This document shows positions 49,142 through 57,676 of a DNA stretch of 64,000 bases, piece after piece. Position 1 is the stretch's first letter. The number at the start of each line of letters is the position of its first letter. The stretch is from Sandaracinaceae bacterium (lineage in GTDB: Bacteria; Myxococcota_A; Polyangia; Polyangiales; Sandaracinaceae), in assembly GCA_020633195.1 (NCBI GenBank), contig JACKEC010000033.1, forward strand, positions 28,713-92,712. Direction: 5' to 3'. The position numbers and the translations under genes were made by a program. Below the pieces are notes generated by a model. That model did no database searches. It worked only from the letters and a program-made list of their open reading frames with translations, and was not told the origin of the DNA.

Positions 49142-50317
49142 GTGGGGACGAAGATCGGGATCATCCGCCGAACGACGTACGACTTCGGCGACCTCGCGCC
49201 GGGTGGGTCTCAGACCCTCGTCTTGCGACGGTCCATCCCGGCCGACCTGCCGCGCGGGACGCTCATGGTGCGGGTCCACGCGCTCTCCGTCGGGGGCGGC
49301 TCGGACGGTGACGTCGTCGTCTCCGTCCGCGCCGACGGGTTCACCACCAACGACCCGTCGCAGCTCTTCTTCGGCGAGACCCTCGCCTCGGTCGCCGTCG
49401 CTGCCGACGGGGACGCGGCGCCCGGCTACTTCGTCGAGACCTTCGGCGTCTCCTCCGACCACCTCATGGTCCAGCTCGAGGCGACCCAGGACGCGTCGAG
49501 CTCGCTCGCGCTGAGCGTCCGCATCAGCGTCGACCTGCTCCTCGACGACGCGCCCCTCGACGACACCTGGACCCCCGCCGCCCTCGACGCCGCCGGCTGG
49601 TGGCGCGCCGACCTCGGCCACGCGCTCGTCGACTCGGACCCCGTCCCTTCCTGGGCCAACCAGGGCGCGGCCGGCGCCGACGCGGACCTCGGTCAGGGCA
49701 CCTCCACGCTGCAGCCCACCTTCGTCGAGAGCCACGCGTCCTTCAACGGACAGGCCGTGATCGACTTCGACGGCGGCGACGTCCTCTACGCGGCGGCCGG
49801 GCCCTGGTGGGAGCAGACCGCCGACGGCGAGTCGCTCACCATCGTCGCCGTCGCCCGCGTCACCGCCGGGGGCGTGAGCGCGGTGTCCTATACCCAGACC
49901 GCCACCACCTACGGCGGCTTCAACCTCGCGATCAACACCAGCGGCGCGGGACGCTGGTACGTCTACGACCAGGGCGCCGCGGCGAGCATCGTCATGACCT
50001 ACACCGGCAACGTCCAGGACGCGGTCGAGGTGCTGGGCGCCGTGTACGAGGGCGCCGTCAGCCCCACCAACGACGTCCGAGCCATGTGGCTCGACGGCTC
50101 GTTCGTGAACTCCGGCGCCAATGACCTCGGCGTCATCGCCGCGTCCACCGATCGCCCCTTCTCCGTTGGAGGGGGAAGCCCGACCGCCGGGAATCTCACG
50201 GGTCAGATCGCCGAGCTCCTCTATTTGAAGCGCCTCCTCACCGCCGCGGAGGACGCCGACCTCACGCAGTACCTCAACGCCCGCTACGGCCTGTCCCTCA
50301 CCGGGGTGACGCAGTGA
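49142..50317 (+). CDS. Beta-domain (copy 1) fused to LamG-like domain
   Basis: 391 residues from the GTG at 49142, chosen because the two paralogues downstream start at the equivalent position and AAGGGGGG lies before it. Residues 1-140 are copy 1 of the island's beta domain (TTYDFGDLAPGGSQTLVL, TLMVRVHALSV, DGFTTNDPSQLFFG). Residues ~150-391 resemble concanavalin/LamG-like domains often found on phage tail and adhesin proteins: LDAAGWWRADLG, VPSWANQGA, NGQAVIDFDGGDVLYAA, AELLYLKRLLTAAEDADL. No signal peptide. Overlaps the next gene by GTGA. Confidence 0.7.
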   Translation: MGTKIGIIRRTTYDFGDLAPGGSQTLVLRRSIPADLPRGTLMVRVHALSVGGGSDGDVVVSVRADGFTTNDPSQLFFGETLASVAVAADGDAAPGYFVETFGVSSDHLMVQLEATQDASSSLALSVRISVDLLLDDAPLDDTWTPAALDAAGWWRADLGHALVDSDPVPSWANQGAAGADADLGQGTSTLQPTFVESHASFNGQAVIDFDGGDVLYAAAGPWWEQTADGESLTIVAVARVTAGGVSAVSYTQTATTYGGFNLAINTSGAGRWYVYDQGAAASIVMTYTGNVQDAVEVLGAVYEGAVSPTNDVRAMWLDGSFVNSGANDLGVIAASTDRPFSVGGGSPTAGNLTGQIAELLYLKRLLTAAEDADLTQYLNARYGLSLTGVTQ

Positions 50318-50742
50318 CCCTCGTCGAGATCGAGAGCCGCGAAGCCGCCATCGCGCTCGCCAAGGCGATCGGCGCCTTGGCCCGCTACGCACGAGACGGC
50401 GTCGGGCTCCCGCGCTGCGAGCACCCGCGATGGCGCCTCACCGGCGGCACCCTCGAGCGCCACCTCCGGCGCGTCACCCGCTCCCGCGGCGTCGTCCCGC
50501 GATGCCTCTGCGCGTCGCAGACCGAGCCCTCGGCTCGATGCCCGCACGTGACGTGGCAGGCCGCCTCCGTGCTCGAGCTCGCCGACGGCACCCTCCTCGT
50601 CGAGGCCGAGGACGCCGCCCTCGCCGAGCTGCCGGGGCCCAGGCCGACCACCCGCGAGCTCACCGAAGACGAGCGGGAAGCGGCCGAACAGACGTGGACG
50701 TTGCGCGCCGAGCGGCGCGCTCAGCAGGACGACGAAGGGTAG
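50314..50742 (+). CDS. Unrecognised 142-aa protein with Cys/His pairs
   Basis: GTG start in a GTGA overlap with the LamG-like gene. The first half is helical (EAAIALAKAIGALARYA); the middle has PRCEHPRW and PRCLCASQTEPSARCPH, with spacing that could bind zinc. The C-terminal ~40 residues are charged and helical. No family recognised. It is coupled upstream to copy 1 and is followed after 6 bp by copy 2 of the beta domain. Confidence 0.6.
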   Translation: MTLVEIESREAAIALAKAIGALARYARDGVGLPRCEHPRWRLTGGTLERHLRRVTRSRGVVPRCLCASQTEPSARCPHVTWQAASVLELADGTLLVEAEDAALAELPGPRPTTRELTEDEREAAEQTWTLRAERRAQQDDEG

Positions 50743-50748
50743 GGAACA

Positions 50749-51156
50749 ATGGCTGGACGAGTGGTGCGGGTGTGCCCGCCGAGAGACTTCGACTTCTCGA
50801 ACGTCTCGACCGGAACCGAGACAATCGTGGTCGCCGAGCGGATCGACGCCTCGCAATACGATACGATCGACGTCATCGTGCGCGTGCACACGGCGACGAC
50901 CATCTCCACCAACGGCGCCATCGCCGTCCAAGTGGTGTCCGACGGGTACACGGCCGACGACCCGAGCCAGGACTTCTTCGGCTCGACCATCGGCAACGGC
51001 ACGACTCTGTCGGGGACACTCGCTGCGGGCGGCATGACCGTCGAGAGCCTCTCCGCCAGCATCGGCTCGATGGTCGCGGTGCGTGTCGTCGGCACGGCGG
51101 GCTCGGGCGCAGTCACCGCGCGGCTCAGCATCGACCTCGCCATGAAGACCTGCTGA
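50749..51156 (+). CDS. Stand-alone beta-domain protein (copy 2)
   Basis: 135 residues from an ATG with GGGTAGGGAAC upstream. No signal peptide. The pattern VCPPRDFDFS near the N-terminus, YDTIDVIVRVHTATTIS, VVSDGYTADDPSQDFFG and a C-terminal TARLSIDLAMKTC are shared with copies 1, 3 and 4. It ends in a Cys, as do copies 3 and 4. All-beta, probably a single sandwich domain. Not recognised from any family I know; possible roles include a phage-like structural or surface-layer unit. Confidence 0.65.
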   Translation: MAGRVVRVCPPRDFDFSNVSTGTETIVVAERIDASQYDTIDVIVRVHTATTISTNGAIAVQVVSDGYTADDPSQDFFGSTIGNGTTLSGTLAAGGMTVESLSASIGSMVAVRVVGTAGSGAVTARLSIDLAMKTC

Positions 51157-51159
51157 GCC

Positions 51160-51222
51160 ATGGCGGACCGCACGACCCGGGTCGGCGCGCTCGGCCGCCC
51201 CTACGCGCTCGAGAGGGGGTGA
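51160..51222 (+). CDS. Possible 20-residue peptide
   Basis: A short frame (ATG 51160, stop 51220-51222) encodes a basic peptide ending in GRPYALERG. The start is 3 bp after the previous stop, so translational coupling is possible, but it has no clear ribosome site. The purine-rich end of this frame (GAGAGGGGG) is the ribosome site of the next gene. May simply be spacer. Confidence 0.25.
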   Translation: MADRTTRVGALGRPYALERG

Positions 51223-51226
51223 CGAC

Positions 51227-51856
51227 GTGGCCTTCAACACCCTCTCGCATCTACCCGCGAGCTTGCACCCCACCCCCCGCGCGCTACCCGCCGGAAACCC
51301 CGTCGGCAGCGTGCTCCCACGACCGTTGCCCGCTGGGCGACCGGTCGGCGACATGGCCCGCCCCAGTCCGGCCGCAGCCGCGAGCCCGTGCGGGTGCGGC
51401 CCCGGGGCGTCCATCCCAATGAAAGGTCGAGGCGGTCGAACGGTCGAAGTCTGTCCGCCCCGCACCTTCACCTTCAGCAAGCTCGGTGACGGCCTCGAGC
51501 AGACCGTCCTCGTGATGGAGCGCATCGACTGCTCCGGGTACGAGACGTGCGACCTGATCGTCCGCGTCCACACGGACGCCACCATCTCCGACAGCGCCGC
51601 CTCGATCAGCATCGAGGTCGTCCCCGACGGCTTCACGATGGACGACCCCGCCCAGTCCTTCTTCGCCGACGAGCTCGATACCCCCGTGACCTTCACCGGC
51701 GCCAGCCCGCCGACGGCCGGGAACGTCCAAGTCAGGACCTACACCAGCGGCCTCGGCGCCATGCTCGCCGTCCGCGTCAAAGGGGAACAGTCCAACCCCG
51801 CAGGAGCCGCCCTCACCGCCAGGATCAGCATCGAGCTCGCGCTGAGGGAGTGCTGA
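51227..51856 (+). CDS. Beta-domain protein with Pro-rich N-terminal extension (copy 3)
   Basis: 209 residues from a GTG just after AGAGGGGGTGACGAC, the best ribosome site in the island. Residues 1-65 are Pro/Ala/Gly-rich with repeated LPAGxPVG units (ALPAGNPVG and PLPAGRPVG) and two Cys (PCGCGPG). Residues ~66-209 are the beta domain: VCPPRTFTFSKLG, CDLIVRVHTDATIS, VVPDGFTMDDPAQSFF, TARISIELALREC. It ends with Cys. The extension could be a flexible display linker. No signal peptide. Confidence 0.65.
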   Translation: MAFNTLSHLPASLHPTPRALPAGNPVGSVLPRPLPAGRPVGDMARPSPAAAASPCGCGPGASIPMKGRGGRTVEVCPPRTFTFSKLGDGLEQTVLVMERIDCSGYETCDLIVRVHTDATISDSAASISIEVVPDGFTMDDPAQSFFADELDTPVTFTGASPPTAGNVQVRTYTSGLGAMLAVRVKGEQSNPAGAALTARISIELALREC

Positions 51857-51858
51857 GC

Positions 51859-51978
51859 GTGGACTTGGGAAGGGTCAGCTCCCTGTCGGCCGCGCCACTC
51901 GTCGGCGCCCAGTCCAACCCGGCCGGTGAGGAGCTTACCGCCCGACTCAGCATCGACCTTGCGTTCAGGGAGTGCTGA
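51859..51978 (+). pseudogene. C-terminal fragment of a fourth beta-domain copy
   Basis: Codons from the GTG at 51859 read to GAQSNPAGEELTARLSIDLA and end FREC, matching the last ~25 residues of copy 3 (QSNPAGAALTARISIELA). The rest of the domain is missing. It lies 2 bp after copy 3 and 1 bp before the next gene, and looks like the residue of a tandem duplication followed by deletion. Confidence 0.65.
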
Positions 51979-51979
51979 G

Positions 51980-53827
51980 GTGGCTGTCGTGGATGTTACG
52001 CCGTCGCTGATCGGCGTCGCGCGCGAATACCCGGACGTAGCGCCGAGGTCCACTCGCAATACGGGGTGCGGGCAGGCTTGCGCTGCAAACCCCGGCTTGC
52101 TCCAAGTGCCGTCCGCTGGCCTCGGACCTAGGGCCCCGACGCGAGCAAGGGAACTGGGCATCGCCCACATCGAGACACCAGTACTACGGACTCTCGACGC
52201 AGTCCACGATGCCACGCTCGGCCCACTATCGGCACATGACGAGTCCGTTCGGAGTCGGCATAAGATCTCCCACTTGCTTGGAAGCATCGCTCAATACTTA
52301 CAGTCGTCTGGTGGCCCAGCTTCCGGTTCGGCTTCGATTCAAAGCTCTGAGAAACAGCTACGCAAACGCAGTGCCTACGATGCCTCGCTTAGGCCCTTCC
52401 CAATTCCAGCAGAAGTCGCCGGTCTCACTCATGTTCCGTTGGGAGGAGCCGCCTTGCCCCTCGGTGGGACCCTTCCAACCGCTATCGAACTAGACTTCGG
52501 ACCGATCCGCCCCTTTCCGCTCGGCGAACACATCCCGCGATTGCAGCCGCTTCTTTCTGAGCACGCTCGCGTGCTCCGAGTTCGGGATGAGTCGGTTGAA
52601 TGGTCTCCAAATCTGGCCGACTCGATAACGCGCACCTGGACTGCGGAATCGCTGGTTTCACAGGGGCCTTTCTATCCGTTTGACGAAGTCGAGTGGCGCG
52701 GAGACACTAGCTCCTACGTCGACTTGATCGATACGGCAATCCACACGGCGTCTGACATCGACCTACGAGGCGCCTTCGCAGCCGGAGTTGTGAGGCTTGC
52801 GTTTCCGGTGCGTGATCGGAATCTCCTGGCCCGATGGGGCAACCTTGGTCAACCGGCACTAGTGGATCCTGCTCACATCTTTAACTCGACAGCCCGAACT
52901 TGGCCCACCGACGAAGAGATCGAGTGGCGTGGTGGCCGTTCGCTCCGGTTCTATGATCGGGGCGCCTGCTCCGCGGCGGTGTCCTGGGCGGAGATTGGCC
53001 AGTCTTTCGCGGATGGGATGGATGGCGCATTTCGGGATCTACAGGCCGCTGATCCGCCTCCGGAAGGACAACCAGACCCTTTCGGATCCCTCAGGGGACT
53101 GACGATTCACTACGGTGGCACATGGAGCCTAACGTTCAACATGGAACAGGAGATGCCGTCGTTCTTTGGCCCGTCAGGGAGTCGGGACTTCTTCACCTTT
53201 CAGCGTCCGTATTGGGTAACCCTAGAGCCAGGACTTCCCGATGTTCTCATCGACGTTCGGCTTACGGGCAGGTTCGAAGTTGTCGACTTGCAACTACGGT
53301 TTCGCTTGTTGCAGGGTCTGATTGAGAGGCTAACTGGGCCCGGCGGGGAGACCCTTCCTCTCTTCCTGGAAGGCGATGGGGCTGCGGAGATCGAAGCAAT
53401 CGTGGGACGGCAACTCCTGGAGATCTTGGCGACGCCGGTCCCGAACCGGCTCGCATGCACCCCTGGTCCTCGGAACACTTGCTTCTCTCTCGCATCGGCC
53501 ATAGAGGCGCTAGCCTCAGCGCCGGCTGGCTCGGCCGGGGAGCACAACTTCTTGTGCAAGAGGTCGGAGGGCACAACCGTGTGCCATTTCGTACCCAATG
53601 TGTATCGCGTAAACCATCGCGTTGATGGCGTGGAGGTCGTCCTGTCGGAGACCCACCATCCCGATCCGTTCTTGCCGCTATTGAGCGCCACCGGAGATTT
53701 CTGTTCGCGCGATGTTGGGGTCCCCACGCTTCCGATTGCATGCTTGCTCGAACCAATCTTCGAGCGTACTCCTCCCAATCACCTCGGAATACACATTTGC
53801 GGCCATTTCTTGATGCCCCCGAGATGA
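51980..53827 (+). CDS. Large unrecognised protein with DVTP/ARxYP N-terminal motif
   Basis: 615 residues from the GTG right after the previous stop, with GGGAG upstream. Residues ~5-18 read DVTPSLIGVAREYPDV, a motif also found near the N-terminus of the M23-like protein at 57677. No signal peptide. The body is mixed alpha/beta (FPLGEHIPRLQPLLSEHARV, VEWRGDTSSYVDLID, WRGGRSLRFYDRG) with late cysteines. Codon GC is markedly lower than in the flanking chromosome. Its stop overlaps the next gene (ATGA). Function unknown. Confidence 0.6.
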   Translation: MAVVDVTPSLIGVAREYPDVAPRSTRNTGCGQACAANPGLLQVPSAGLGPRAPTRARELGIAHIETPVLRTLDAVHDATLGPLSAHDESVRSRHKISHLLGSIAQYLQSSGGPASGSASIQSSEKQLRKRSAYDASLRPFPIPAEVAGLTHVPLGGAALPLGGTLPTAIELDFGPIRPFPLGEHIPRLQPLLSEHARVLRVRDESVEWSPNLADSITRTWTAESLVSQGPFYPFDEVEWRGDTSSYVDLIDTAIHTASDIDLRGAFAAGVVRLAFPVRDRNLLARWGNLGQPALVDPAHIFNSTARTWPTDEEIEWRGGRSLRFYDRGACSAAVSWAEIGQSFADGMDGAFRDLQAADPPPEGQPDPFGSLRGLTIHYGGTWSLTFNMEQEMPSFFGPSGSRDFFTFQRPYWVTLEPGLPDVLIDVRLTGRFEVVDLQLRFRLLQGLIERLTGPGGETLPLFLEGDGAAEIEAIVGRQLLEILATPVPNRLACTPGPRNTCFSLASAIEALASAPAGSAGEHNFLCKRSEGTTVCHFVPNVYRVNHRVDGVEVVLSETHHPDPFLPLLSATGDFCSRDVGVPTLPIACLLEPIFERTPPNHLGIHICGHFLMPPR

Positions 53828-54639
53828 CCGTCGTTTCGTCCATGTCCCCCGCCCCCATCGCTCTGAAGAGCAGCCTCTTGACGGTTCAGGTGGCGATGGT
53901 GTGCTTGTTTGTTGCATGCGCGGAAGTTCACGATCGACGGGACTCATCATGCCCTGACGCGGGAGTTGAACCGGTCGGCTCCCCATCGGCATGTGAGGTG
54001 GACCCTAGCCGGGGTCTCTGCCTTGGTTGCATCTGCTATACGGCCGATACGGGAGGAAGCAGCGGCTACTGCTTGCTACCACTTCCACCGGACTACGACT
54101 GCGAAGGAACTTTCCGGCCCGAACTGTGTCTGATCGGCGTCGGATGCGCTCGAGGTGGTCTCTGCGCTGACCTCCGTCCGTTCCCTGACGGCGGCGTCGT
54201 CGGCGGATTGTGCGTGCGCGAGAATGTCTGCATGCATGCCAGAAGGGTGGGCTCCCTCCTTCGGTGTTACTATGAGGACGGCTCACCCTACGATACGGGT
54301 ATCCGGAGGGACGCGGAGTGCCTAGCCGATGAAGCAGGTCTGCTCTGCGGCACTGGTTGCGGCCTGTGCCCAACTGGCACAACCTGCGTGGGTGCTTCCG
54401 AGCGCTCAGGCCTAGGACTGTGTGTTCAGTGCGCCTCCGAGGAAGGCGATTTCGGTGTACCAAGCCATTGCGGTGCGGGAGGGTCGTGCGCAAGCAGTGA
54501 TGCGTGTCTTGGATTCGTCCCTCCTTCCGACGTGACGAGTCCCGACTTCGAGTACCTCTGGCACGTGTGTGTGCCAGCTCGGTTGTGCGAGTTGATTGCC
54601 GACCGTCATCCCGAGCGTTTCACGTGTGTCGACGGGTGA
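53824..54639 (+). CDS. Cys-rich lipoprotein
   Basis: 271 residues from an ATG that overlaps the previous stop. Lipoprotein signal near VCLFVACAE (Cys ~36), so the protein is exported, unlike the preceding large protein. About 28 cysteines follow in short motifs (GLCLGCICYTADTGG, CGTGCGLCPTGTTCVG, CLGFVPPSD) like the Cys-rich surface proteins of Myxococcota. No enzymatic motif. Lower GC, as in its neighbour. Confidence 0.65.
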   Translation: MTVVSSMSPAPIALKSSLLTVQVAMVCLFVACAEVHDRRDSSCPDAGVEPVGSPSACEVDPSRGLCLGCICYTADTGGSSGYCLLPLPPDYDCEGTFRPELCLIGVGCARGGLCADLRPFPDGGVVGGLCVRENVCMHARRVGSLLRCYYEDGSPYDTGIRRDAECLADEAGLLCGTGCGLCPTGTTCVGASERSGLGLCVQCASEEGDFGVPSHCGAGGSCASSDACLGFVPPSDVTSPDFEYLWHVCVPARLCELIADRHPERFTCVDG

Positions 54640-54692
54640 TGGTCTTAGTCTGCATGGATTGCGGAGGGCGGATACCCACCGGGGCAGGCTGA

Positions 54693-54712
54693 CGTGGAGC
54701 CTTAGCTCCACG
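54693..54712 (+). terminator. Hairpin between lipoprotein and glycosyltransferase genes
   Basis: CGTGGAGC-CTTA-GCTCCACG: an exact 8-bp stem with a four-base loop, in the 125-bp gap. No T-tract, but in this GC-rich genome it can serve as a terminator or RNA-processing hairpin. The rest of the gap shows no gene. Confidence 0.5.
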
Positions 54713-54764
54713 CGGGCCGCGTGTCTCGGTATGTCCCGACGCGACGAGGACCCCCGGGAGTGGT

Positions 54765-57668
54765 GTGGCGACAATGGGGAATGACTACAACTTCGCGGGC
54801 CTGAACGCCGGAGAGGGCACGATCCGCTCGTGCATCAACGATCCGCACGGTGAGTGCGACCTCCTCGTCCGCGTTCACGAAGCTAGGCCTTCGACTCCGA
54901 CGGTGCTCGTGAGCCGGAGCGACGACTACGCCAGCCTAGCGAGGTTCGCAGAACGGGCCGGCGTGGTCCGGCCTGCGACTCTGGTCGTCACGCACCCGTG
55001 GGGTCGCTACCACTTCGAGCGCCCGCGGGCCGACGCGATCGACCAGGAGCTTGGCTTCGCGCTGCGCTTGATCGAGCCCGTGCTCTTTCGTCCCGACGCA
55101 CCCGCGACCGACCGCCCCACCCTACCTGTCGTGGCCCTCGGCCCCGAGCCTATGCCCACGTCCCGGATCGTCATCGGGTACCGTGAGCGCGCGGGTTCGA
55201 GTGGTGAGGCCGTGGTCGTCGATCGCGCAGTGCGGGCCGTCATCGAGGGCCGGGACGACGTCGAGTGGCGACCGGGACACGACGGCGCCTGCGACGTCTA
55301 CGTCGATCACCTCGACGCGACCTTCGGCGGCTACAGCCCCGCGGCGATCGAGGCGATGGGCCAGGGTGCGGTCTGTCTCGGCGCGGCGGTCCGGGTCGGC
55401 GCGCACGTCGAGGCGCACTGGCCGCGTCCGCCCGTCGTCATCGTGGAGGACGCGGACGCGCTCGTTGGGCGCCTTCGAGCGCTCCTCGATGATCGCGACG
55501 CCCTCCAGGCGGCCCGCCTCGCGGCGTGGCGCTGGGCCCGCGATGTCGCGTCCGAAGAACCCTCGGCCCGCCGGCTCGGGGCGTGGCTCGACGAGGCCGT
55601 CGTCCGCGCCGCCGAGCGCGACGCGATCGAGCCGGAGCCGCTCTGGGGACCGTGCGAGCGCCCCCAGGTGGCTTGCGCGGTCATTGCGCGAGCTCGCGAC
55701 GCGCTCGAGCTAGCGTCGCTGCGGGCCGCGCTCCGGAGCGTGGCGCCGATCACCGACGAGTGCGTCGTGATCCTCGACGACAGCTCGGCGCCGGACAGCG
55801 ACCGGATGCTGGAGGCCCTCGGGGTGCGGGTCGTGCGGCGCGCCTGGACCCGCGACTTCGCGGCGGCGCGGAACGCGGTCCACGAGCACACCGAGGCGCG
55901 GTGGCTGCTGTGGATCGACTCGGACGAGGTGCTCGTGGACGCTGGCGATCTGCGCGACGCGATCGCTCGGGCGGAGCGCGGCGGGCACCAGGGCGTGCTC
56001 GGTCTGCTGGACACGGTGGGCGACGGCGGCCCCGGCGAGTCGCTCCGCCACATCCGGGTCTACGAGCGCACATGCTGTCGATGGAAGTATGCGGTCCACA
56101 ACGAGCTCGAGGGACCGCGCTCGGTCGTACCCTCGACGGCCGTCTTCCACGGGAGCTACGTCGGGACCGCGGAGGAGAAGGTGGCCCGCTCGCTGCCCAT
56201 GCTCTTGGAGCAGGTGGCGTCCCAGCCCGACGAGCCGCGGTGGGCGAGCCTGCTCGCCCAGACCTACCACGTCATGGGCGACACCGGGGAGATGGTCCGC
56301 TGGGCCGAGCGATGCATCGCCGCCGCCCCCGACCAACGCGCCTTCATCCACCGCTGGTGCGACCTCGCGCTTGCGCGCTTCACGGAGTCGCCAGGGCAGG
56401 GCCTCAGCACGATCCTCGAGGCCGTTCGCCGGCACCCGACGCACCCCGACGCGTGGCACGCGCTCGCGACGATGGCGCTCGCGCGCTGGTACGAGACCGC
56501 GGGCCCGGTCGAGAGCGACCTGAGCCCCGTCCGCACCGCGCGTCATCGCGAGCAGCTGCCGGCCGCGGCGCGGTTGCTCGGGCTGCCGCTGTCGTACCGC
56601 GTTCGAGAGCCCGCGGACGAGGGAGACCCTCCGCCGGCGGTCGACCAGCGACCTCTGGCTCCCAGGAATCCAACCGAGGTCGAAGCGGCGCGCAGCCGCA
56701 GCGATGGGCTGCGCGTCGCCTTCGTCTGCGGCCCAGACACCAAGTTCATCACTGGCATCGAGGACGCGGTCGCCGAGCGGCACGAGGTGCGCCGCCTTCA
56801 TTTCAACGAGCGCGCCGCGCTCCGCGATGTCGACGCCGCGATGGAGTGGGCCGACGTCGTCTGGTTCGAGTGGTGCGACGAGCTCCTCGTCGAAGCGAGC
56901 CGGCGCCTGAACAAGCGCGCGCATGTCCTCTGCCGCCTCCACAGCTACGAGGCGTTCACGGACGCCCCGGCGCGCGTCGACTGGCGCTTCGTCGATCGAC
57001 TCGTTTTCGTCGCCGACCACCTCCGCCGCCTCTTCGAGGATCGCTTCGAGGCGAGGCCCGCGTCCGTCGTCATCCCGAACGCGGTCGCGACCGACGGGCT
57101 CCGCCTCTCGACGACCGGCGACCCCTTCGCGATCGCGTACCTCGGCTCCCTCGACTTCAAGAAGGGGCCCCAGCTCCTGCTCCAGTGCCTCGCCGAGCTC
57201 ATCCGCCGCGACCCGCGCTACCACCTCCACGTAGCCGGCGTCTTCGGCGATCCCCGTTACGAGCTCTACTTCGACAAGATGATCCCCGCCCTCGGCCTCC
57301 AGGGCCACGTCACCCTCCACGGCTGGGTCGACGACGTCGACGCCTGGCTCGACGACAAGAGCTTCATCGTCTCGACGAGTGTCCTCGAATCCTTCGGCGT
57401 CGGCATCGCCGAGGCGATGGCCAAGGGCCTGACGCCCGTCATCCACGACTGGGTCGGCGCCGAGGAGATCTGGCCGCGCGAGCACACGTTCCGGACGGTC
57501 GCGGAGTTCGCCGACCTCGTGCTGCGGGGGCGTGGTGAGCCAGCAGCGCTCCGCGCGTGGGTGCGCGAGCGATACGACCTCCCCCGCGTGGTCGACCAAG
57601 TCGACGCGCTGCTGCGAGAGGTGGCCCTACATGGCCCAGCCGAAAGCATCCCCATCCGCCAACCCTGA
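54765..57668 (+). CDS. Three-part glycosyltransferase (GT-B-like + GT2 + GT4)
   Basis: 967 residues (GTG at 54765; ATG at 54774 is an alternative). Residues ~60-280 look like a GT-B nucleotide-sugar half with FGGYSPAAIEAMGQGAVCLG. Residues ~305-420 are a GT2 domain: QVACAVIARARDALELASLR, CVVILDDSS, FAAARNAVHEHTEARWLLWIDSDEV. TPR-like helices follow. Residues ~640-960 are a GT4 domain with LRVAFVCGPDTKF, FKKGPQLLLQCLAE and the ESFGVGIAEAMAKG E-x7-E motif. Cytosolic; likely builds or attaches a glycan to an island product. High GC, unlike the genes on either side. Confidence 0.8.
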   Translation: MATMGNDYNFAGLNAGEGTIRSCINDPHGECDLLVRVHEARPSTPTVLVSRSDDYASLARFAERAGVVRPATLVVTHPWGRYHFERPRADAIDQELGFALRLIEPVLFRPDAPATDRPTLPVVALGPEPMPTSRIVIGYRERAGSSGEAVVVDRAVRAVIEGRDDVEWRPGHDGACDVYVDHLDATFGGYSPAAIEAMGQGAVCLGAAVRVGAHVEAHWPRPPVVIVEDADALVGRLRALLDDRDALQAARLAAWRWARDVASEEPSARRLGAWLDEAVVRAAERDAIEPEPLWGPCERPQVACAVIARARDALELASLRAALRSVAPITDECVVILDDSSAPDSDRMLEALGVRVVRRAWTRDFAAARNAVHEHTEARWLLWIDSDEVLVDAGDLRDAIARAERGGHQGVLGLLDTVGDGGPGESLRHIRVYERTCCRWKYAVHNELEGPRSVVPSTAVFHGSYVGTAEEKVARSLPMLLEQVASQPDEPRWASLLAQTYHVMGDTGEMVRWAERCIAAAPDQRAFIHRWCDLALARFTESPGQGLSTILEAVRRHPTHPDAWHALATMALARWYETAGPVESDLSPVRTARHREQLPAAARLLGLPLSYRVREPADEGDPPPAVDQRPLAPRNPTEVEAARSRSDGLRVAFVCGPDTKFITGIEDAVAERHEVRRLHFNERAALRDVDAAMEWADVVWFEWCDELLVEASRRLNKRAHVLCRLHSYEAFTDAPARVDWRFVDRLVFVADHLRRLFEDRFEARPASVVIPNAVATDGLRLSTTGDPFAIAYLGSLDFKKGPQLLLQCLAELIRRDPRYHLHVAGVFGDPRYELYFDKMIPALGLQGHVTLHGWVDDVDAWLDDKSFIVSTSVLESFGVGIAEAMAKGLTPVIHDWVGAEEIWPREHTFRTVAEFADLVLRGRGEPAALRAWVRERYDLPRVVDQVDALLREVALHGPAESIPIRQP

Positions 57669-57676
57669 GATTGCCC

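Noticed and set aside
52209..53325. Short alternative frames inside the 615-residue gene
   Set aside because: No ribosome sites, no motifs, and nested in a longer frame with a coupled start.
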